The notes under the pieces: generated by a model | Databases searched by the model: none | What the model was told of the DNA's origin: nothing | Seen by the model: the letters and a program-made list of their open reading frames with translations, nothing else | Assembly: GCF_018139145.2 (NCBI RefSeq) | Contig: NC_059481.1 | Coordinates: forward strand, 4,514,368 to 4,578,367 | Source: Gymnogyps californianus | Lineage: Eukaryota > Chordata > Aves > Accipitriformes > Cathartidae | DNA: 64,000 nucleotides | Reading direction: 5' to 3' | Position numbers and translations under genes: made by a program | Part shown: positions 63,601-64,000 of the stretch, piece by piece | Layout: each line of letters opens with the position of its first letter | Position numbering within the stretch: the stretch's first letter is position 1

Positions 63601-63969
63601 TAAGGTACGAACAAGTGTTCTGGAATATGTCTTGTAAAAATGAAATGTTTGCTGACTTTACTAGAGATCTCTTCCAAACCTTACTACAAATCTTTCCAAA
63701 AAGTGGGCAGAAATTATCGTTTGTGATGATTACAGTGTATATGAGTTTTGCAAAATCTTAATTACAAACCATAAATAGTAGTTAAATCTTCACAAAAAGA
63801 AAATATGTTTTTCTTTTTTCCTTAGGTCATGGTGACAGCAACAGCCGCAACATTCCAACTTTAGTAAAAGATATTAGCAATGTAGGAGAGGTTTCCTGTG
63901 GCAGTTCACACACAATAGCTCTGTCCAAAGATGGGAGAACAGTATGGTCATTTGGAGGAGGAGACAACG
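56674..63969 (+). CDS. HERC1: HERC1 N-terminus, exons 2-7 (giant HECT and RCC1-like E3 ligase)
   Basis: HERC1 is a roughly 4,860-residue cytosolic/Golgi-associated protein with two RCC1-like domains, a SPRY domain, WD40 repeats and a C-terminal HECT ubiquitin ligase. It is tied to membrane traffic (ARF/Rab binding by the RCC1-like domains) and to ubiquitination of signalling proteins. Joining 56674-57603, 58857-58952, 59264-59458, 61097-61408, 62105-62201 and 63826-63969 gives 591 codons without a stop. The sequence begins [20 protein letters not shown] and is nearly identical, as I remember it, to mammalian HERC1. Residues 1-370 are the alpha-helical N-terminal region. From about residue 370 RCC1-type blades follow, with the signatures [54 protein letters not shown] and VWSFGGGDN. 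The catalytic HECT end lies far outside the window. The gene sits directly after DAPK2. Confidence 0.97.
57604..58856 (+). other. HERC1: HERC1 intron 2
   Basis: 1,253 bp from GTAGGT to the acceptor AACAATTGTAG. It contains an A6GGA(G)n purine homopolymer at about 57715-57735 and no other supportable feature. Confidence 0.85.
58857..58952 (+). CDS. HERC1: HERC1 exon 3
   Basis: 96 bp (32 codons, residues 311-342), phase 0 at both ends, between TTGTAG and GTATGT. It encodes [20 protein letters not shown] followed by a Leu-rich helix. Too short to appear as a stand-alone open frame, it was found by continuity with exons 2 and 4. Confidence 0.96.
58953..59263 (+). other. HERC1: HERC1 intron 3
   Basis: A 311 bp intron, GTATGT to TTTTAATAG. 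Nothing else is seen in it. Confidence 0.9.
59264..59458 (+). CDS. HERC1: HERC1 exon 4, start of RCC1-like domain 1
   Basis: 195 bp (65 codons, residues 343-407), phase 0, from the acceptor TTTTAATAG to the donor GTGAGT. It encodes [20 protein letters not shown] and then the first RCC1-type strand pattern [17 protein letters not shown], ending FSDAQT. This marks the entry into the beta-propeller. Confidence 0.97.
59459..61096 (+). other. HERC1: HERC1 intron 4
   Basis: 1,638 bp from GTGAGT to TTTGTTTATAG, AT-rich. I see no repeat family, exon or RNA gene inside. Confidence 0.85.
61097..61408 (+). CDS. HERC1: HERC1 exon 5, RCC1 blades
   Basis: 312 bp (104 codons, residues 408-511), phase 0. 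It opens [20 protein letters not shown], then [15 protein letters not shown], a basic linker ([15 protein letters not shown]), and the second repeat [20 protein letters not shown] with KLGHG. Both copies show the RCC1 hallmark of Gly-rich turns followed by RLG/KLG and GD or GH. Confidence 0.97.
61409..62104 (+). other. HERC1: HERC1 intron 5
   Basis: 696 bp from GTATGT to TTGCATGTAATGCAG. No other feature is seen. Confidence 0.88.
62105..62201 (+). CDS. HERC1: HERC1 exon 6, RCC1 blade
   Basis: 97 bp (32 codons plus one base, residues 512-543). It encodes [20 protein letters not shown] followed by [13 protein letters not shown], with the last Gly codon split across the intron. The donor GTAATT is weaker than the others in this gene. 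Phase changes here from 0 to 1, and the next exon restores the frame. Confidence 0.95.
62202..63825 (+). other. HERC1: HERC1 intron 6
   Basis: 1,624 bp from GTAATT to TTTTTCCTTAG. Near 62302-62340 lies an alternating CA/TG stretch with a short perfect hairpin (ACATGC, two bases, GCATGT). The rest is plain AT-rich intron. Confidence 0.88.
63826..63969 (+). CDS. HERC1: HERC1 exon 7, RCC1 blades
   Basis: 144 bp: two bases completing the Gly codon of exon 6, 47 full codons and one base of the next. It reads [20 protein letters not shown], then [20 protein letters not shown] and SFGGGDN. The donor GTAGGT follows at 63970 and the intron runs off the window. Confidence 0.96.
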
Positions 63970-64000
63970 GTAGGTAAAACTAACATTTTGGTAGTAATTT

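Overview
The window is vertebrate nuclear DNA, almost certainly from a bird. Short exons with GT/AG borders sit in long AT-rich introns. The repeats are avian CR1 LINE 3' ends, an older archosaur/turtle-type CR1 remnant and a bird-type ERV solo LTR. Two vertebrate genes can be read from their proteins. Both lie on the + strand, in the order DAPK2 then HERC1. This is the order I know from the mammalian DAPK2-HERC1 interval, and I expect it in the avian counterpart (chicken chromosome 10 type). There are no bacterial-style operons, CRISPR arrays or recognisable tRNA/rRNA genes.

Layout. 1-6073: the 3' end of DAPK2. Its last three coding exons (5112-5201, 5378-5458, 5999-6073) encode the calmodulin-binding autoregulatory helix and the C-terminal tail. 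The probable 3'UTR runs to about 7430. A CR1 element lies in the upstream intron, and an unexplained open tail ends at 132. 7430-35640: intergenic DNA with one orphan CpG island at about 9.33-10.07 kb. Candidate spliced, probably non-coding exons leave that island. The rest is mostly unremarkable, with a few homopolymers, a purine tract, a short tandem repeat and an old CR1 remnant near 34.4-34.7 kb. 35640-36470: a strong CpG-island promoter carrying the non-coding first exon of HERC1 (splice donor after 36165). 36166-56648: a 20.5 kb first intron with a CR1 3' end and a 592 bp solo LTR, both on the minus strand. 56649-63969: HERC1 exons 2 to 7, giving the first 591 codons. They cover the N-terminal alpha-helical region and the first blades of RCC1-like domain 1. 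The gene continues past the right edge.

The two genes are neighbours in tandem, not an operon. DAPK2 is a Ca2+/calmodulin-controlled death-associated Ser/Thr kinase. HERC1 is a giant HECT-type E3 ubiquitin ligase with RCC1-like domains acting in membrane traffic and proteostasis. I found no undescribed multi-gene system. The points most worth following are the orphan CpG island with its splice sites, a four-codon upstream ORF ending five bases before the HERC1 start codon, restriction-palindrome-like motifs in the HERC1 promoter, a change at the C-terminal 14-3-3 site of DAPK2, and a poly(T) tract flanked by a perfect 14 bp direct repeat.
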